Counted from the first letter of the stretch, positions 1 through 12,200 are shown. The stretch: 59,256 nt of DNA from Emiliania huxleyi CCMP1516 (GCF_000372725.1 NW_005198017.1:448361-507616), one strand, 5' to 3'. The notes: a model not told the origin generated them from the sequence alone. Numbers and translations: made by a program.

Positions 1-1197
1 CCCAAAGGACCTGTGGGGGGGGTGCCCCCCCCCCCCCCCCGCCCCCTTCCTTCTTCCCGCGCTCTTTTGCGCCCTTCACCCCCCCTCGCCCTTGCCGCCG
101 AGCCCTTCGCCGCCATAGCCGCGCCTCACCCCCCCCCCCCCTCCCCCCCCGCCCGCCCTCGCTTCTCTCTGACTCTCTCTCACCGCGCCGCGTCACACTG
201 CTGCGCCTCTCCGCGCCGCTGCAGGGGTCGGTCGAGTTCATGGACGACGAGACGGACAAGGCGTTCGAGACTCCTCCCCCTCCCCTCACACACACCCTTG
301 CGACTGCCGCGGCGCTCTCCGGCCCGCCTTGGGATGTGTGGACGGGACACAGCCTCGCCCTGCAGCCTCGCCCTGCAGCCTCGCCGTGCAGCCTCGCCCT
401 TGCCCGACTCGCGCGTGGAGGCGTCACCCTTGCCACCCGGCCACCGTAGGCGCCAAAGTACGGCGCTGGCGGCATCATCAACGAGTCGTGAGACCACGCA
501 GCGCCCGCTGGTCGCTGCATCGTGGGCGCGTAGCCGCGAGAGGACTCCCCTCCGCCTCGCCGAGCCGCACGCGACTGCTGTGCGAAGAGAGCGGATGGAG
601 CGAGAGACTAGGAGAGAGGCCGGGGCATCGGCCGCATCTCGATCATGGGACGCGTGCAAGGGGACTCTGTCGGTGTGTGGTGGCGCACAAAAAACCAGGC
701 TCCTGAGTGGTGTGAGTGCGCTTCTCCCCCTCTCCGCCCGCCGGCGCCAATTGTCCCTTGCTATAAGTTCGTCGCATGTGGTGTTTTCGTAAAGGTACAT
801 TTTAGTTGTGTGTTGCGAGAAAAACGAAAAGTGGGCACACAGACACACAGTCAGGTCACCATGATTTGGAGTTGGACCATGTAGATGTGTGTACACACAG
901 TACTCAGTACAGGTGACTCCACACACAGGTCACTCTCACAGCCTGCAACGTGCAAGGCCATCACTCACACAACAGAAGACCGAACTTCTTCACGCCTCAT
1001 AGACGATCACCAATAGTAACTAGATTGGGATCCGCGCCCCCCTCCACTCTCGGGCCTGGCGCTTGGACCGTATCGGCAACACGCGGGGCCACCCCACATA
1101 CGTAGACATCCCTGCACGTCCGACTCGATGCAGCTGCAGACGTGCAGCAGACCGCTCTGCCCGGTCTCAGGCGTCACCCACCAAGCGGGATGCTAAG
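1..1197. other. No confident gene
   Basis: The stretch holds C- and G-homopolymers (about 18-40 and 129-150) and open frames on both strands that are merely long because the DNA is GC-rich. None shows a recognisable domain or signal peptide. From about 780 to 1020 the base composition drops and short CA-rich tracts appear, as in a spacer. Confidence 0.5.
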
Positions 1198-1776
1198 TCA
1201 CTCCTGCTTGCCGCCAGCGGGAAGCGCGAGGGCAAGGCGGTTGGAGAGCCGCGTGCGTCCAAACGCCGCCTGGGCTGCCGCGGCCGTGGTCTGCACACAG
1301 TCGGCCGCGGCAGAAAGGGCGACAGACGGGAGGTAAAAGAAGGGCAAGAGGAAGGGCGCGCGGCGCCCGAGCTCGACGCCGAGGGTGGCGAGGAAAGTTG
1401 CCACCCGTGCCCGTGCCGAGGTGGCGACGGAGGCAAGGGGCGGGGCCAGCACAAGGTGGATCGTCGAGACAAGAGCCGCGGGCGCTGCGAAGACGAACGC
1501 GAGTGAGATCGTCAGCGCGTTTGGCATCCGATCGCGCTTGATGACGACGCGCTTCGGTGGGGACAGGCCGTGTCCGAGCTCAAGCAGCCTTCCGACCTGC
1601 TCAGCGGCCTCAGCAACATCCGGCGGCGGGAGTGTGACGATCTCGTCCTGGTCCAACCAATACCGCTCGGCCGCCAGATCCTGAGAAGCACTCATCACTA
1701 GCGTCGAGCGCCGAACTATTGTCGAGCCCACCGGCGCACGCCAAGCAGCGCCCACGAGGAACACGGAGCTGATCAT
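1198..1776 (-). CDS. Small predicted membrane protein, family unknown
   Basis: Single open exon of 192 residues reading MISSVFLVGAAWRAPVG at its start. The frame is open further upstream to 1905, but the ATG at 1776 gives a hydrophobic, Arg/Ser-rich leader that resembles a signal or plastid transit sequence. Two hydrophobic segments follow, one containing ALTISLAFVFAAPAALVS and one containing APFLLPFFYLPSVAL. An acidic stretch (WLDQDEIVTLPPPDVAEAAE) lies between the leader and the first membrane segment. I do not recognise the family. It is kept as a gene because its amino-acid composition is protein-like (clear hydrophobic segments and charged linkers), unlike the Arg/Pro/Ala-rich shadows around it. 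An additional upstream exon is possible. Confidence 0.5.
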   Translation of the reverse strand: MISSVFLVGAAWRAPVGSTIVRRSTLVMSASQDLAAERYWLDQDEIVTLPPPDVAEAAEQVGRLLELGHGLSPPKRVVIKRDRMPNALTISLAFVFAAPAALVSTIHLVLAPPLASVATSARARVATFLATLGVELGRRAPFLLPFFYLPSVALSAAADCVQTTAAAAQAAFGRTRLSNRLALALPAGGKQE

Positions 1777-3379
1777 GAAGTCGATCGGGTGATGAGCAGG
1801 CAACGACTGCGCAGGGGGTTTTTTTTTATGCGCCGCTGCGAGCACCCACGGCCGAGCCGCGTGAGGATCCTGTCGCCAGTGAACCCTCCCCTTCCTCAAA
1901 ATCAATCCCAGTTCGACGAGGAAGGAGGAGAGAGAGAAGGTACGCGCACAGACTGACTGACGTCAGCTCTGCACTCACTCAGAGGAAACGACGCACTTGT
2001 CGTAATTTTTCGTCAGCATTCTGCGTGTCGTAAATTTTCGTCAGATTCGATCTCTTGTCGCCGGACCTCGATTTCTTTCTCTTTGTCAGGCCATGTCGCA
2101 TGTGCCGCTCGCTCGCGCCCGCCCAAGTGACTTGGACGCGCGGTCGAGGGGGCACCCCACCGTTCTTGGGACGCGCTGGCGTTCGCCAGATCGTCCCCCC
2201 ACCCATCCACCCTTTTTACTTTGAGGCTGTCGCTCCGAGAAAGCTCGTCTCGCAGCTGCGAGAAGGTACGTTCCATGTGGGAAGGTACACGTCGCCACTT
2301 ACTTTTCATCGCAATCCTTACACGCTCAACTTTACCGATAACGGCGTTGCCGCGGAGAGCACCAAGGGGCAAGGTGCAGCCGAGCTGTCCGAGGGAGAGT
2401 CTCCCTCGCTGCGCGTTTCCCCACCCGCCCGCGGTGTGATAGTCTCTTGTACTCCCCAGAGGCCCTTGCCGACGCGGGAACCCAGCCGCCCCAGCTGCCG
2501 TCGGGCAGGTGAGAAAGGTGTGGTGCTGGCCGTCCCCATGTTACCCCCTGGGCGTCTGCTTCTTCCTATCCCTCGTTGACGTTGTCGGTAAAAAGAAAAA
2601 AAAGAGCGCATGACTCCATCTCCTCCTCGTGACTTCACAGAAGTCAGCTTTTCGTCTAGTGACCGTGATCCCAGGCCGCCCATCCGCCATTGCGCATTGG
2701 ATGCAGCCGAGATGTGCAAAATCCGAAACCGCCGTTTTATATCCAACCCAGCTGCCCTCCCCCTCGGACACGTCCCTCCCTGTCCTCTCGACTCGTTCCT
2801 CTAAGACTGATATACATATTTCTTTTGAGCGTTGGCGGTCGAACATCGTCTGCAGATCGTCTGGCGAGTAGAGACCACGCCTGCTATTCACAGCACAAGC
2901 TTTGTTTGCCTGGGCGGCTTCACGGCATGTGCAGCCTCCTTTTTCCTCACCCCCTGTGCAAGAAGATACGGGGTGTGGACCGTGAGTTGACCAGGGGTTG
3001 TGCGCCGGGCCCTCCTGCTCGGCTCCAGCCAGTAGACAAGTCTTGTCACTAACAGAGTAGAAGGATCTGACCTCGGGGCCGATGTGACCAAGCGCTGGTA
3101 GCGTGGTTTTACCTCACACCCATGGTCTCACAGTGTGCCGGCAGTCGCCGAGCAGTGTCGCTCACACAAGCCGCAGCACAAGTGACTGAGGGCCAGTGAG
3201 GGCGAGCCCATCGCTGTCACAGCTGTAGGACCCTGCCTCGTCCCCACTCCCGGCGTGACTGAGTGCGACTGTGCGAGGATTTTAGTGTCCGCATCTGTTT
3301 TTGCTTTTGGCGTGCTTCACTTAGGCAAACCCACCCCAGTCCCTTGGTAACTCTCAGCAAGACGAACCTCAACCGCTGT
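1777..3379. other. Spacer without a supported gene
   Basis: Several overlapping frames are open on both strands (for example 2013-2372 minus and 2055-2579 plus), but none has domain-like sequence or a leader. AT-richer patches occur at about 1960-2050 and 2580-2600. A coding exon could be missed here. Confidence 0.4.
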
Positions 3380-4950
3380 TCAGCAAAGCTTGAGGTGCTG
3401 CTCCAACTGCGCCACCTTGTCGACAAGCCCTCGGTCAACCGGGGTGATGCCGAGCGCCGCAGCGGCGCCGCGAACCGTGTCGGGGAGGCTGGGGCCCGGC
3501 TCCATCCCGATCGCCTCGCAGATGCGCCCGAGCCGAGACGGCAAGGATCCCCGACGCGTCGCTCGAATGACGTCGTTGACGCCTGCTGGCGGCGCCGTTG
3601 GCGTCGCCACCGCCTCTCCCACGTCCAGCCCTCCCTCGATCGCGCACGCCACCCGAACGGCGTGCGCTGCCTCTGCCGCCTCCCTCGCTGCGGCCGCCGT
3701 CGCTGCCGCCGCCCTCGACGCGAGCGCCTTGGCCTTGCTTGCCGCCGCAGTCTTGGCCGCCGCCGCCGCCGCCGCCTCGTCCACCTCTGCCTTCGCCTCA
3801 TCTTTCTCCGCCGTAGCCACCAGTCTCGCCGCTGAAGACCTGGCGGACTCGCACAAGCCTTTGCTCTCCGCCAACTGCGCCTTCGCCGCCGCGTCGGCTT
3901 CCGCCTGCGCACGCTGCGCCTGAGCCTTCTCTCCGTCGATCGCCGCCGCCGCGCGCGCCTCTGCCTCGGCCGCTTGCTGAGCCACCTTCTCTGCCTCGAC
4001 GACGGCTCTTGCCACCGCCTCGACCTCAGCGGCCGCCCTCGTCGCCTCCGCCTCGGCCAGCGGGTCCGCCTCTTCACGCGCCTGTTGCGGCAGCTCGCTT
4101 GCGGCATCGGACGCCGCGCAAGCCTCGACCTCGGCAAGCGCCTGCTCCTCCGCCTCGCGCCTCGCCTCGTCGTTCAGCCTCGCGCTCTCCTCCAGCGCCG
4201 CCTGCACCGCCATCAACTCCGCCGCCTCCGCCTCCGCTGCTGCCGCTTCCGCCGCTGCTCGACCGGCCGCCTCGCGCTCCAGCTGCTCGCGCCTCGCCTC
4301 CTCCTCGGCTGCAGACTTTGCCTCGCGCTCAGCCGCGAGCTTAGCTGCGAGCGCCTCGGCCTTCTCCTTCCGCTCGCGTTCTTCGGCCGCGGCGCGCTTC
4401 TCGCGCTCCTTCTCCAGCGCAAAGGCGGGCGGCGCGTTGCGCTGCGCCTTCTTCTTCTCCTTGGCCGCCTTCTTGGCCGCCTTCTGCTCCTCCACACGCA
4501 CAAGCCGCTTCGCCTCCTCCTCTCTCGCCCGCCTCGCCGCAGCCTCCTCCCTCTGCCGAGCCGCAGCAGCCTCGTCGCCTTGCGAGCCGCGAGCGCTTCC
4601 CTCTGCGCCTCTCGCTCTGCAGCCTCGGCCGACGAGCGCTCCGCCTTCCTCGCTCGCTGCGCCGCCTCCGCCGCAGCGCGGTCGGCGGCAAGCTTCGCCG
4701 CGGTCTCGGCGGCGATGGCGCGCCGCTTCTCCTCGAGGGCGACAGCGACCGCCGCCCGCCGCTCCTCCTCCGCCGCCCGCCGCTCCTCGACCGCCGCCCG
4801 CCGCTCCTCGACCGCCGCCCGCTTGGCCGCCTCCTTCGCCGCCGCCTCGGTACGCCGCGCCTGCTCCGCCGCCGCCACCGCCTCCGCCTTCGCCCGCGCC
4901 TCCGCCTCAACCGCCTCGCGCAGCGCCGCAACCTCGTGCTCGCTCGCACA
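3380..4950 (-). CDS. Ala/Glu-rich coiled-coil protein, N-terminus not resolved
   Basis: The minus strand encodes a long helical protein built of Ala, Glu, Arg and Lys heptad-like stretches (for example EEERRAAVAVALEEKRRAIA and AEEREAKSAAEEEARREQLE), with a more globular C-terminus ending LVDKVAQLEQHLKLC. The reading frame changes between about 4578 and 4484. A 95-bp GC-AG intron joining ALAARK to KAAKKAAKEKKKAQ restores the frame, and a 1-base indel near 4570 is the alternative. Upstream, the frame stays open to about 4950, where CA/CAGA repeats begin, so the first exon probably lies beyond an intron there. Structural or cytoskeletal coiled-coil proteins have this composition, but nothing assigns a specific role. 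Confidence 0.55.
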
Positions 4951-5312
4951 AACAACAAACAGGCACAGACATCAGACAGACAGACAGACAGAAAGACGCG
5001 AGACACACACAAGACGGGCAGACGGACGGCACACACACACTCACACACAAACGCCCCAGGCACGTGTCATTGTCAGGTACACTTGTCCCAGCAGCCGACG
5101 TTGAACCCCTAATCAGACATGACGACCGGGATGACGACCTCACGATAAACGGAAACGTAAAATCCGCTCCGCCCTCCACTAGTTGTTCGCGCGTCGGCTG
5201 GCGAATAGCGATCGCCTCGGCTCGCTTCTCGGGAGCTGGTCAGGTTGCATCCAGTTGTTCCAAACTCGATATGGCTCTTCGAATCGGTAGCCATCGCCCA
5301 AAGCCCGTCAGC

Positions 5313-8300
5313 ATGCTGCGTGCGTGCCGCCCCAGCGCTCGCCCACTTCCCGACCCAGCCTCGCCCCCTCTCCTCGCAAGCTTCGCTCCTCGCGCTGGGT
5401 GCGGTGGCTTCTTCACAACTGACGGCCGGCGGCTTCGTGCCGTACTACACGTACACGGGCGACCTCGCCGTCTCGGGGACGGTCGGGCCGATGACGACGG
5501 CCGGCACAACGCAGACGTTTTACTACCAGCTCGACGGCGTCGACACCTTGTGCGAGAGCGGCGCGGGCAGTGCGGGCAACTCGTGCGGCATCCACATCCA
5601 CGCCGGCAGGACGTGCGTCGACAACGCCCTCGGCCACTACTACACGGGCGCGGTGACGACCGACCCGTGGACGTCGATCGCGTACACGGCGACCGCCGCG
5701 GGCACCACCAGCGGCAGCGTGACGGTGGACACGGGCGCGGCCTCGACGACACTCGAGGGCCTGGCGCTGATCGTGCACGGCTACGACGGCGGGCGCATCG
5801 CGTGCGCGCTGCTGAGCGACGGCGTCGATTCGGCGCTGCAGGCGAGTGCTTTCGTGCCCTACTACACGTACACGGGCAGTCTGGCCGTCTCGGGCGTCGT
5901 CGGTCCGATGACGACGGCCGGCACGACGCAGACGTTCTCGTACACGCTGGTGGGCGCTGATCCGGCGTGCGAGAGCGGCGCGGGCAGTGCGGGAAACTCG
6001 TGCGGCATCCACATCCACACCGGCACTACCTGCACCGACAACGCCCTCGGCCACTACTACACGGGCGCGGTGACGACGGACCCGTGGACGAGCGTCAGCT
6101 ACACGTCCGACTCGGCCGGCGCGAGCAGCGGCAGCGTCACCGTCGATACGGGCGCGGGCTCGGGCGAAGTGGCAGGGCGTGCGTTCATCATCCACGGCTA
6201 CGACGGCGGCCGCATTGGCTGCGCCATTCTGGGAGCGGCGACGCAGGTCACGCTGACGGCGGACGGCTTCGTGCCGTACTACACGTACACGGGCAACCTC
6301 GCCGTCTCGGGGACGGTCGGGCCGATGACGACGGTCGGCACGACGCAGACGTTTTACTACCAGCTCGACGGCGTCGACACCTTGTGCGAGAGCGGCGCGG
6401 GCAGTGCGGGCAACTCGTGCGGCATCCACATCCACGCCGGCAGGACGTGCGTCGACAACGCCCTCGGCCACTACTACACGGGCGCGGTGACGACCGACCC
6501 GTGGACGTCGATCGCGTACACGGCGACCGCCGCGGGCACCACCAGCGGCAGCGTGACGGTGGACACGGGCGCGGCCTCGACGACACTCGAGGGCCTGGCG
6601 CTGATCGTGCACGGCTACGACGGCGGGCGCATCGCGTGCGCGCTGCTGAGCGACGGCGTCGATTCGGCGCTGCAGGCGAGTGCTTTCGTGCCCTACTACA
6701 CGTACACGGGCAGCCTCGCCGTCTCGGGCGTCGTCGGTCCGATGACGACGGCCGGCACGACGCAGACGTTCTCGTACACGCTGGTGGGCGCTGATCCGGC
6801 GTGCGAGAGCGGCGCGGGCAGTGCGGGAAACTCGTGCGGCATCCACATCCACACCGGCACTACCTGCACCGACAACGCCCTCGGCCACTACTACACGGGC
6901 GCGGTGACGACGGACCCGTGGACGAGCGTCAGCTACACGTCCGACTCGGCCGGCGCGAGCAGCGGCAGCGTCACCGTCGATACGGGCGCGGGCTCGGGCG
7001 AAGTGGCAGGGCGTGCGTTCATCATCCACGGCTACGACGGCGGCCGCATTGGCTGCGCCATCCTGGGTGCGACTGTCGCTTCGCCGCCCTCATACCCCCC
7101 ATCGCTGCCGCCTCCGTCGCCGCCAGTCGGCGCCTCGATCATGCAGGACCCGCACATGGACCTGGCGCACGACGGCCACGCCGACTTCCGTGGCAAGCAT
7201 AAATCCCTGTACAAGTACTTGAGCACTCCGGGACTGAGCGTAAACGTCCTCATTGAGGAGGCGCTCTACACCCTGCACGACGGGAAGCTGCTCGTCAACG
7301 GCACTTACATGACGGAGGTTCATGTTGCGGCGCTGGTCGAGGGTTCTAGCCAGTGCAAGTGGGCTTACGTGAGCTACGTCGCCTCGCAGCTGAACGGTTC
7401 GTCGCGACCGCATGCGCCCACCCTGTACACGCCACCCCTGCACCCACCTATGGCAGTACGCGCCATCTCCCGTCGCCCACTGCAGGGCAGAACTGGGGCT
7501 GGAGCAACGTCAAGGGTAGCTGTGGTGGGAATGAGTTCAAGCTCGGCCCCAACGTGCGAGCGACATTCCCACATTCTCTCTCCCACTCCGCCACCACCGC
7601 AGCGCTCCGGACCACCGCCCAAGCCGCCGCTGCCCTCGCCTTTCTACACTCGCCTCGCCCCCATCCTCCGACCTCCGCCACTTCTTAGGCCAACCGCGGC
7701 TGCGGCGGGCTTCACGCCCGTGTCAAGATGTCCACTGCAACCATCACGGTGGCGCCGTTTGAAGGCAGCACGGAGGCGGCCCCCTGGAAGATCGTGGTGC
7801 ATGGCGACCACGTCCACGACCGTGTCGCCGGGCCAGAGCACAGGCTCGACATCGAGCTCTCCTACTCTCCTCAATCGTCGGCGCCGCTGATTGCGCACGG
7901 CCTCATCGGCCAGTCATTTGCGGATCCCCTTCCGCGATTCGGACGCCTCGACGTCTACCCCGAGGAGGGAACCTTCACGACCTCCGCGCAGGCCGAGGGC
8001 GCCATCGAGGGCACGGCCGACATTTACGAGGTGTCCTCGCCCTTTGAGACCGACTTCACCTTCTCTCTCTTTGCGGGCGAACCCTCGCGCAAGGCGGGCA
8101 CGGCAGACGCGGCGAAAGCAACCTGCGACAAGAAGCTCGCGGATGAGCTCTCCGACCTCGAGCAGCAAGGCAAGGTTTTGGCCATTCGCCCGTGGTTCCA
8201 GGCCATCAAGCGCTCGTTCCAACGCGCGGTGGCACCGCCCAGCGTCGTTGCCCGCGCTGCGTCGATCGAGGTGCGGCCCGGCGAGGGCCTGATGGAGGCG

Positions 8301-8369
8301 CACCGCCGGCTCGCGGAGGCGGCTTTGCCCCGCGCAGCGCAATCGATCCTGCTCAGTGCTCGTGCCTGA
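5313..8369 (+). CDS. Secreted protein with four CHRD/SOD-like repeats and a vWD-like domain
   Basis: Predicted exons are 5313-5319, 5381-7396, 7486-7553 and 7689-8369 (923 residues, lengths close in phase). The first splice makes a compact signal peptide, MLPSLLALGAVASSQ, where the long exon itself has no ATG. Four tandem units of exactly 139 residues follow, each beginning FVPYYTYTG and carrying a Cys/His core of the form C-ESGAGSAGNSCGIHIH-G-TC and an end VHGYDGGRI-CA. This resembles CHRD or Cu/Zn-SOD-like beta repeats, but I cannot confirm metal binding. A Pro/Ser linker (PPSYPPSLPPPSPP) leads to a region with QDPHMDLAHDGHADFRG, GWSNVKGSCGGNEFKLGPN and HGLIGQSF, which matches the plan of a von Willebrand D-like domain. 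It is probably extracellular. The family names are moderate-confidence; the gene itself is solid. Confidence 0.8.
5434..7101 (+). repeat. Four 417-bp tandem coding repeats arranged as two 834-bp dimers
   Basis: The same codons (TTCGTGCC) start units at 5434, 5851, 6268 and 6685, exactly 417 bp apart. Units 1 and 3 are nearly identical to each other, and so are units 2 and 4, while adjacent units differ more. The array therefore grew by duplication of an 834-bp dimer after an older 417-bp duplication. Confidence 0.95.
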
Positions 8370-8761
8370 TGCCAACTGGGTGGCTGAAGAGCTGTTCATG
8401 GCTCTGCGCGAGGACTCCCCCCCCCTCCCCCCCCCCTGGAGCCCCCCCAGCAAGAGAAATTTGTGCACGAGCGTAATCCCGTCCTGGTCAGTCCCGGTCC
8501 CGGTCCTGTCGTGAGAGAGTGGCACTGGCTCACAGGCCGCCTGATCGTAATTGTCTCTTTGAGCTCGCTCCTCCTCTCTAGCGGCGCCGGCGGCCCGTCA
8601 CGCGTCAGCCGTCAGGTCACACATCACGACAAGGACTCACAACAAAAAGATCACGAGAGAGAGAGAGTAGAGTAAAAATCTAACACTCGCACGTTTGTAG
8701 TTCTTGACATTGTCATCATTGTCATCAATCAGTCTCATGTCCAGCAATGGGGCGAAACGGG
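8370..8761. other. Convergent 3' spacer
   Basis: This stretch separates the stop codons of two genes facing each other. It contains C-runs near 8417-8440 and an A-rich patch near 8640-8680 that could hold polyadenylation signals. No gene is seen. Confidence 0.5.
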
Positions 8762-9752
8762 TCAGTCCTCGCCCTCCCCCTCAGCCTCTCCGTCCGCACT
8801 GCCCTCCAGCACGGCGACCTCGGCGAGCGCCGCGCGCAGCACGCGCCTCTGCCCGGCGCGATAGGCGGCGCAGTAGCCCTCGCGCGAGAACTGCGCCGCC
8901 TCGGCGGCGTCGGCGGCCTCGCTCGACGGCAGGCTGCGCAGCCTCGCCTCGAGCGAGGCGCGGAGGAGGTCGAGCTCGTCGAGGGAGAGGCACGGGCCTG
9001 CGAGAGGGTCGTCCATCCCGATCACCTGCAGCGCGAAGAGGAGGAGACGAGGGAGGACGCCCTCCGCCTCCTCCTCCTCGCCCTCCTCCTCGCCCTCCTC
9101 TTCTCCCGCCTCCTCGCCCTCGCCGCCCTGCCGCCCGCCCGCGGCCGCGGCGACGGCGCCCCTCGCCTCGTGCGAGATGTGGCCCGCCTCGTGGCCCTCC
9201 GGCAGCGGCTCGTGCAGCGAGAAGGGCCCGATCCGCAGCGTGCCCTCCTTCTCCTCGCCGTGCGGCACGCCATGCTCCGCGAGGCACTGTAGCCGCGCCG
9301 CGTGGAGCTCGTCGGCGGCGCGCCCGCTCCCCTTGCGGCAGCCGACAACGATGCCCTCCACCGAGTCGAGCGGGTTCTCTGCCGACGCGAAGCCGTACGT
9401 GAAGAGGAGCTCGCCGTTGCCCTTTGGCCCGTAGTTGTTGTGCAGCGCCTCGCCCGGCGCCACGGCCTCGCGGCAGCGGAACCGCACCCCCCCTCCGCCC
9501 GCCTCCCACCCGATCGGCTGGCCGCACCTGTTCAAAGGATGTCAGTGAGGACGACGCCCCTCCCCCCCAGCCGCCAACCGACCCGCTGGCCCGCACACAA
9601 ACCGGTGCTCCATCATGTCGTACAGCGGAAGCAGGCAGCCAAGCGTGCCCGCTATCTCCGTGCACGGACCGACGCTCTCCCCCGAAGGCGCAGCTGCCCC
9701 GCCCGCCGCCGACGCCAGCGCCCCCTCGCCCTCGGCCCCGCCGCCGCCCTCT

Positions 9753-9801
<49 letters not shown>

Positions 9802-10591
9802 CCCGGCCTGTCCCGCCACCGCCGTCCCTGCCTGTCCCGCCGCCGCCGCGTGCGTCGGCGCCGTCGCAGTACGTGACGCGCGGCGCGGCTGCGCCACCGA
9901 GCTCGACCCTCAGCGGTGCGTCGACCGTGCTGGAAGCGAGCACCTCGTGCGGCAGCGGCAGCGCCGCCGCGTCGACGAGCGCGCGCGGGAAGCAGCGGCT
10001 CATATGCACACCCCGCGCCCAGAGGAAGGATGGGAAGAGGGCTGCGCCGTCGACGTCAAACGGCACGCGCGGCGCGGCCGTGGGAGCGACGCGTGCGAAC
10101 TCATCTGCGAGGAGGCGCCGCTGGGCCTCCACCTGCGCGGCGAGCGGCGTCCCGGCCAGCAGCTGCCGTTGCGCGGCCGGCCAGCCCGTCGGGTCCGGCG
10201 CCTCGCGCGGGAGCGCTGCGAGGTACTCACGATGGCCGCAGCTCTCCTGCTGCGCCATCGAGGCGAGGGCGAGCCAAAAGGCGAAAGGCTCGCTGCCGCC
10301 CTGCGCCAGCGCGGCGCGTGCCACGTCGTCACTATGGAGCACGGCGACCGGGTCGATGATTGCGGCACTCGGGAGCAGGCCGATTGCAGCACCTGGCTCG
10401 AACGGCCGTGTCGCAAAGACGCCGAGGCCGCCTCCAGGCGACTCGCGAATCTCGAGGCCGTCCAGGTCCGCGCCGCGCGAGCGCAACCAACGGATGAGGC
10501 CAATGTGCGGCGGCTCCGCCTCGCGAGGTCGCTTCATGTGGGCCTGTAGAATGCTCTTTGGCCGGGCCGGTTTGTCGGCGGCCGACGACAT
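8762..10591 (-). CDS. SET-domain protein lysine methyltransferase, SETD3/SETD6/RBCMT-like
   Basis: Exons are 10591-9603 and 9527-8762, joined by a 75-bp GT-AG intron, and the lengths close in phase. The N-terminal part carries the SET start GGLGVFATRPFEPGAAIG. A long insert with a poly-Gly tract (about 9750-9860) follows, then GCLLPLYDMMEHRCGQPIGW, which corresponds to the NH-type core motif of plant Rubisco and actin-His methyltransferases (usually LADMLNH, here LYDMMEH). The post-core NNYGPKGNGELLFTYGF supplies the conserved Tyr and cofactor pocket of this class. The acidic poly-Glu stretch after it is low complexity. The likely reaction is SAM-dependent methylation of a protein side chain, but the substrate cannot be read from sequence. 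The 5' end is a clear ATG followed by a basic segment, without an obvious organelle leader. Confidence 0.85.
9528..9602 (-). mobile_element. Introner-like intron with duplicated exon start
   Basis: The intron begins GTTTGTGTGCGGGCCAGC and the next exon begins GTGCGGCCAGCCGATCGG, so GTGCGG(G)CCAGC is present on both sides. It ends in CTTTGAACAG, close to the CTGTGAACAG end of other short introns in the window. Confidence 0.55.
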
Positions 10592-11120
10592 GCCGGCCTT
10601 GAGCCGCGCAGGGAGCGGGGCCAGGTACCCCAGGTACCCGGGAACCGGAAGCCCCGATTTATTTTTTTAGTTAGAGCACTGGGTCGATAGATTAGCACTT
10701 GAGCACTGGATAGGGTCGATTCCGCGTGGTACGGGACCCCTCCGATCGTCTCGCCCTCCCTCACTGGTGTGTTGATTGGGGGGGGTCATCACAAACACGG
10801 TACAGGATCGAGCTTCGAGGTGCACGCTGCACGCGCACGCCGCTCTGAGGGACCCCGGGGGGTAGATCGAGCAGTGTCGTCCCCCCTCTCCACCATCTCA
10901 CTGGGAGACGTCGGCGGCGGTGGCGGTGTGTGTCGGTGTGACCGATCGAGCTACAAGAGGAACTTGGTTCGGCCGCATGAACACGCGGGTCTCGCGGCAG
11001 AGACGAGAGACAGAGAGCCCGGGGCCCGGCGCACATGATCAGGGTGAGCCGAGCAACTCTAGTTTTAAGTTTAGCTGTACTCGTCTAGGCAGGGGTTGTG
11101 AAAATGGCTTTAAGGCACAA
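10592..11120. other. Spacer between SET gene promoter and MPP6-like gene 3' end
   Basis: The 5' flank of the SET gene contains a T-rich patch (10655-10672) and the near-repeat GAGCACTGG at about 10674 and 10701. No open frame here looks like protein. Confidence 0.4.
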
Positions 11121-12200
11121 TCACCGTCGCCTTTCCTTGGCGGAGGACGGGCCGCCTTTCCTGCCGCCGCCGCCGCCCTCCGCCTTGCGCTTGCCGCCGC
11201 CGCGGCCGGCGCCGAGCGGTGCGTCCGTGACGAGGACCGGCCGCGAGACCTCGGGAGGCTCCTTCGGCGGCAGGTCCGGCGCGAGAGACGAGAGAGAGGC
11301 CGGCCCGGCGCGCCCGACGCCGCCAGCGGGGACGTACTTGCGGTACCGCGCCTGCGAGAGACGAGAGGGGGGGGGGGGGCGAGACGAGATCCCTCGTGAG
11401 CCAGCCTCCGGACGGCCTGCCCCGCTCTCTCTCTCTCACGCAATCGACCCTCGCGCGCTCTGGCGCTCCAAGCTGCCCAGCGGCGTGGGCCGCACACTCT
11501 CTGCGGCGGAACTCGCTCTCCACAGTCTCTCTGGCGACGCCTTGGTGGACGGGTCTCCGCAATCTACAGCAGCGCGCCGCCATCTCAGCGTCGGCCTCGT
11601 CTCGCTCCGCGGCCTCCGCGTCCCGCTCAGCCTGCAGCTCGGCAGCCGCCGCCTCCTGCTGCGCGCGCTGCGTCGCCGCCGCCGCCGCCGCCTCCAGCTC
11701 CGCCGCGGCTGCCCGCTTCTTTTCGCCCAAATCGGCGAGCCGCGCCTGTGGGGGGCAAGGCAGGCACGCTGACACGCCCGGCACGCCTCTCCTCGCAAGC
11801 GAGGCGGCCCTCCCTCTCTCCCACCCCCAGCCCGTCCGCCCAACCCCCCCCTCCCTCCCTTGGGTGAGTAGTGCTCCTCTGCTGCCGCACGCACCTCGAG
11901 CTTTGGGTTGAAGGCGCCGTACGAGCGGCGGCCGGCGCGGAACTGGAGCAGGGCCTGCGGCCCAGAGAGCGCGGGCGGCTCGGTCAGCACGACCGCTGCC
12001 GGCGCCACCGCCAGCCCGCCCGGCAGATCGAGCCGCCACTTTGCGGACGACGACAACGACGGCTCGGCCACCGGCGCCGACTCGGGCGGCGCCGCGGGCT
12101 CGCCCTTGGAGGCGCGGTGCTTCTGCATGAACTTGAGGCCGAGGATGCGCGACGAGATGACCGGCGCGGCAGGCGCTGACGTCGAAGGATTCTCGGGCAT
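11121..12200 (-). CDS. M-phase phosphoprotein 6 (MPP6)-like nuclear exosome cofactor
   Basis: Exons 12200-11895, 11745-11578 and 11351-11121 give 234 residues and close in phase. The first exon has the three landmarks of the MPP6 family in order: ISSRILGLKFMQKH (family form KNLLRMKFMQR), AKWRLDLPG (family form HWYLDLPE) and GRRSYGAFNPKLE (family form RMSFKGFNPEVE). The second exon is an Ala/Glu helix and the third is Gly/Lys/Arg-rich, ending KERRR, as expected for an RNA-binding tail. MPP6 proteins link the exosome core to its RRP6 and MTR4 helpers in nuclear RNA decay. That role is family knowledge and not shown here. The intron ends both use typical acceptors; the second donor is GC. Confidence 0.75.

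Noticed and set aside
5413..7029. 538-codon minus-strand frame antisense to the CHRD-like repeats
   Set aside because: It is a shadow of the repeat with Arg/Ala/Val-only composition and no leader or domain.
7397..7688. Exon-copy signature in the CHRD-gene introns
   Set aside because: I compared intron and exon starts at both introns and saw no duplication, so these are not counted as introner-like.
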